A stretch of 64,000 nt of DNA from Butyricicoccus sp. OM04-18BH (GTDB taxonomy: Bacteria; Bacillota; Clostridia; Oscillospirales; Butyricicoccaceae): assembly GCF_003481705.1 (NCBI RefSeq), contig NZ_QULN01000007.1, forward strand, positions 1 to 64,000, written 5' to 3'. The notes beneath the pieces were generated by a model, which was not told the DNA's origin, ran no database searches, and worked only from the letters and a program-made list of their open reading frames with translations. This document shows positions 60,266-64,000 of the stretch, piece after piece. Position 1 is the first letter of the stretch. Each line of letters begins with the position of its first letter. The translations under genes were made by a program, and so were the position numbers.

Positions 60266-60294
60266 TTGTCAAACAGTATTCTTTGCATTAAAAT
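60266..60294 (+). promoter_or_regulatory. Promoter of the sugar ABC operon
   Basis: TTGTCA (60266-60271) and TAAAAT (60289-60294) with a 17-base spacer; the leader is then about 116 bases. Confidence 0.7.
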
Positions 60295-60410
60295 ATTACC
60301 AGAACGTTGGAGCGTTCGTTATACCGCATCAGGCGGTGAAACCGAATGACAGACTGACCGGCCCTTTTCGGTGTGGACAGACTGTACGAAAAAGGAGAGA
60401 GGTTTTTATT

Positions 60411-61427
60411 ATGAAGAAGAGATTACTTGCTATGCTGATGACCGGCGCTATGGTTGCAAGCCTCGCAGCTTGCGGTGGCGGTTCCACTGGCGGCGACACC
60501 AAGACCGGCGGCGACACCAAGACCGGCGGCGATACCGCTTCTGGCTGCTCTGTTGACGTCATCCTGAAGACCACCGCTTCCGAGTACTGGAGCTACGTTA
60601 AGGCCGGCGCAGAGGCTTACAGCAAGGATAACCCGGACGTACAGGTCGAGGTTAAGGGCGCTACCTCCGAGACCGCTTACGACGAGCAGCAGAACATGAT
60701 CGAGACCGACCTGAACTCCGGCGCTTACGACGCATTCGTAATCGCTCCGCTGCAGGCTGATCTGGTTAAGACCCTGATCGCCGGCAAGACCGACCCGATC
60801 ATCGCTGTTGACACCAACATCGACGCTCCCGAGGTACTTTCCTTCGTCGGTACCGGCAACGAGGATGCAGCTGCAATGGGCGGCAAGGCTGCTGTAGAGG
60901 CTGCTAAGGCTGCAGGCTGGGATAAGGTTCAGGCTATCGCAATTTCCGGCGTACAGGGCGACGGCACCGCTATGGCTCGTCTGAACGGTTACGAGAAGGG
61001 CATCACCGAAGCTGGCGGCGAGTTCCTGAAGGGCGAGATCCAGTACGCTGACGCTGTTGCTGATAAGGCTGCAACCTCGATGGAAGCTATCATGCAGAAC
61101 CATCCGGATGGCGTTGCAATCATCGTCTGCAACAACGACGATATGGCAATGGCAGCAGCTCGCGCAGCAAAGGGCAACGCAGCTTACGCGAAGACCATCT
61201 TCGTTGGCTTCGACGGCATCCAGTCTGCATGCAACGCTATCCTCGCTGGCGAGGAGACCATGTCCGTTGCACAGGAAGCTTACGACATGGGCTACAAGGC
61301 TGTTGAGGCTGCTGTAAAGGCTGTTAACGGCGAGACCCTGGATAAGTTCATCGACTCCGGCTGTGACGTTATCAACAAGGATAACGCTCAGAAGCGCCTG
61401 GATACCCTGAAGGGCTACATCGGCTAA
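60411..61427 (+). CDS. Sugar ABC transporter substrate-binding lipoprotein (RbsB-like)
   Basis: 338 residues from ATG at 60411 (AAAGGAGAG upstream). Lipobox LAAC with Cys21, then a Gly/Thr linker with three GGDTKTGGDT repeats, then a periplasmic-binding fold (ATSETAYDEQQNMIETDLNS, VIAPLQADLVKTLIAGKTD, IIVCNNDDMAMAAARA). Lipid-anchored receptor for a sugar or polyol. Divergent from the isomerase and ahead of the ATPase and permease. Confidence 0.92.
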   Translation: MKKRLLAMLMTGAMVASLAACGGGSTGGDTKTGGDTKTGGDTASGCSVDVILKTTASEYWSYVKAGAEAYSKDNPDVQVEVKGATSETAYDEQQNMIETDLNSGAYDAFVIAPLQADLVKTLIAGKTDPIIAVDTNIDAPEVLSFVGTGNEDAAAMGGKAAVEAAKAAGWDKVQAIAISGVQGDGTAMARLNGYEKGITEAGGEFLKGEIQYADAVADKAATSMEAIMQNHPDGVAIIVCNNDDMAMAAARAAKGNAAYAKTIFVGFDGIQSACNAILAGEETMSVAQEAYDMGYKAVEAAVKAVNGETLDKFIDSGCDVINKDNAQKRLDTLKGYIG

Positions 61428-61489
61428 TCAACAGGCGTTTTTTAGTACGCGAGTGGTTTTCCATTTGTTCTTAGCATTTAAGTGAACGA

Positions 61490-61540
61490 GAAGAAACCCC
61501 TGCAAGATTTGAACAGGATCTGATGCAGGGGTTCTCTTTT
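61490..61540 (+). terminator. Attenuating terminator between receptor and ATPase
   Basis: ACCCCTGCA...TGCAGGGGT stem with a 21-base loop and TCTCTTTT. Partial termination here would give more receptor than ATPase, the usual ratio. Confidence 0.7.
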
Positions 61541-61698
61541 CGAAGAGTAAGTTTTCGATTTTTCGAAAAAGTCATTCTCCCGCGAGACGAGATCGGCAGG
61601 AGCTATTGTTGCGGCAAACCTCCTCCTTTTTGCAACTGAACCGAGAACAGTTTACTTTGTCCCGCACTTCATCTCGGAGAAGAAAAGGTGATATGCAA

Positions 61699-63196
<1,498 letters not shown>

Positions 63197-63204
<8 letters not shown>

Positions 63205-64000
63205 ATCGAAGAAATCCAGCAATTTGATGACTTATGCTGGTACGTTTGGCGCACTGGTAATCCTTTGTGTAGTTCTGGCAATCGCATCGCCGAACTTCTT
63301 TAAGTATTCGAACATGATGTCCATTCTCAAGCAGACGTCGTTCAATGCACTGGTTTCCACCGGCATGCTGCTCTGCCTGATCACCGCCGGCATCGACCTT
63401 TCCGTAGGCGCTAACGCAACGTTCGCAGCCTGCCTCGCCGGTATGCTGATGAACAAGGGCATGACCAATCCGGTCGTTCTTCTGCTCGTCGCAATCGTCG
63501 GCGGCACCCTGATCGGCTGGGTCAACGGTATGCTCCTCACCCGTCTGCACCTCCCCCATCCGTTCGTATCTACCCTCGGTATGAAGAACGTACTCTGGGG
63601 CGGCGCGCTGATCGTTACCAACTCTCAGATGGTATCCTTCTCCGGCAATGACGCTGTTATGTGGCTCGGCTCCGCTACCGTAGGCGGCTTCCCGATCTCC
63701 TTCATCGTTGTTATCGCGATCTACATCGTAATGCACATCCTGCTGACCAAGACCGCTCTGGGTCGTTCCATCTACTGTGTAGGCGGCAACCCGGAAGCAG
63801 CTCGTCTGTCCGGTATCAACTCCGCTAACGTGCTGACCTTCTGCTACACCCTGTCCGGTTTCATGGCAGCTCTGGCTGGCATCGTATCCATCGGTCGTTC
63901 CGGTATCTGCAACGGCGTTAACGCTATTCAGCCGTACGATACCGACGCTATCGCAGCCTGCATCATCGGCGGCGCATCCTTCATGGGCGGCAAGGGCACC
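63197..64000 (+). CDS. Sugar ABC transporter permease (RbsC-like), partial
   Basis: 268 residues visible; the gene runs off the window. ATG at 63197 has GGAGG upstream. Membrane helices (GTFGALVILCVVLAIASPNF, ALVSTGMLLCLITAGIDLSV, NPVVLLLVAIVGGTLIGWVN) and the GIDLSVGANATFAACLAGML and SLGIGGN-like IYCVGGNPEAARLSGIN motifs mark the RbsC family. Completes the importer. Confidence 0.9.

Noticed and set aside
60040..60288. 82-residue minus-strand frame upstream of the sugar operon
   Set aside because: No ribosome site, overlaps the promoter and operator repeats, unlikely composition.

Overview
The window looks like chromosome of a Gram-positive gut-type clostridium (Oscillospirales/Ruminococcaceae-like; I cannot name the genus). 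Evidence: strong AGGAGG ribosome binding sites with GTG/TTG starts, a one-piece tmRNA beside smpB, a PFL-family/ACT pair, a DUF4317 gene, and Tn1549- and Tn4451-type mobile elements. Roughly 43-64 kb is GC-rich housekeeping chromosome; 1-43 kb is almost entirely mobile DNA.

Left mobile region (1 to about 26.99 kb), genes mostly on the minus strand, is nested. The scaffold is part of a Tn1549-like conjugative element: a ParB-like protein, a small DUF4406-like protein, ArdA, PcfB, VirD4 and Maff2. It is broken in several places. (a) A 15.28-kb TnpX-type mobilizable transposon (7287-22563) splits virD4; it carries tnpX, tnpV, tnpW, a MobL relaxase with an IncQ-like oriT, a replication pair, a RelB/YafQ toxin-antitoxin pair, three sigma-like genes and a two-component/ABC-transporter module. 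(b) A different element occupies 1 to about 6186 and truncates maff2; it carries an ECF sigma/anti-sigma pair, a conjugation-type sigma and HTH pair, mobC, a relaxase and a second repA. (c) In-frame TGA codons interrupt virD4 and ardA. An intact IS4-family insertion sequence with a 10-bp target duplication (27001-28562) and an IS66 remnant follow.

Accessory region 2 (29.1-43.0 kb) ends at the 3' side of tmRNA with a tyrosine integrase. It holds a secreted RCC1/stalk-domain pair; an operon of DUF960, zinc-finger amidoligase, class II glutamine amidotransferase-like protein and two very short amphipathic peptides; two nearly identical HTH genes as direct repeats 5652 bp apart, bracketing a cassette of two unrecognised large proteins and a short RecQ-like helicase; and an orphan HipA-like kinase. 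The amidoligase set and the RecQ cassette are the best candidates for undescribed systems.

Chromosomal region (43.0-64.0 kb): tmRNA and smpB, NAD(P)HX epimerase, DUF4317, RlmB-type methyltransferase, a membrane protein that looks like a catalytically dead P1B-type ATPase, lepA-hemW, the ACT/PFL pair, an FMN-riboswitch-controlled ribD-ribE-ribBA-ribH operon, and a sugar isomerase divergent from a ribose-type ABC importer whose permease runs off the window end.
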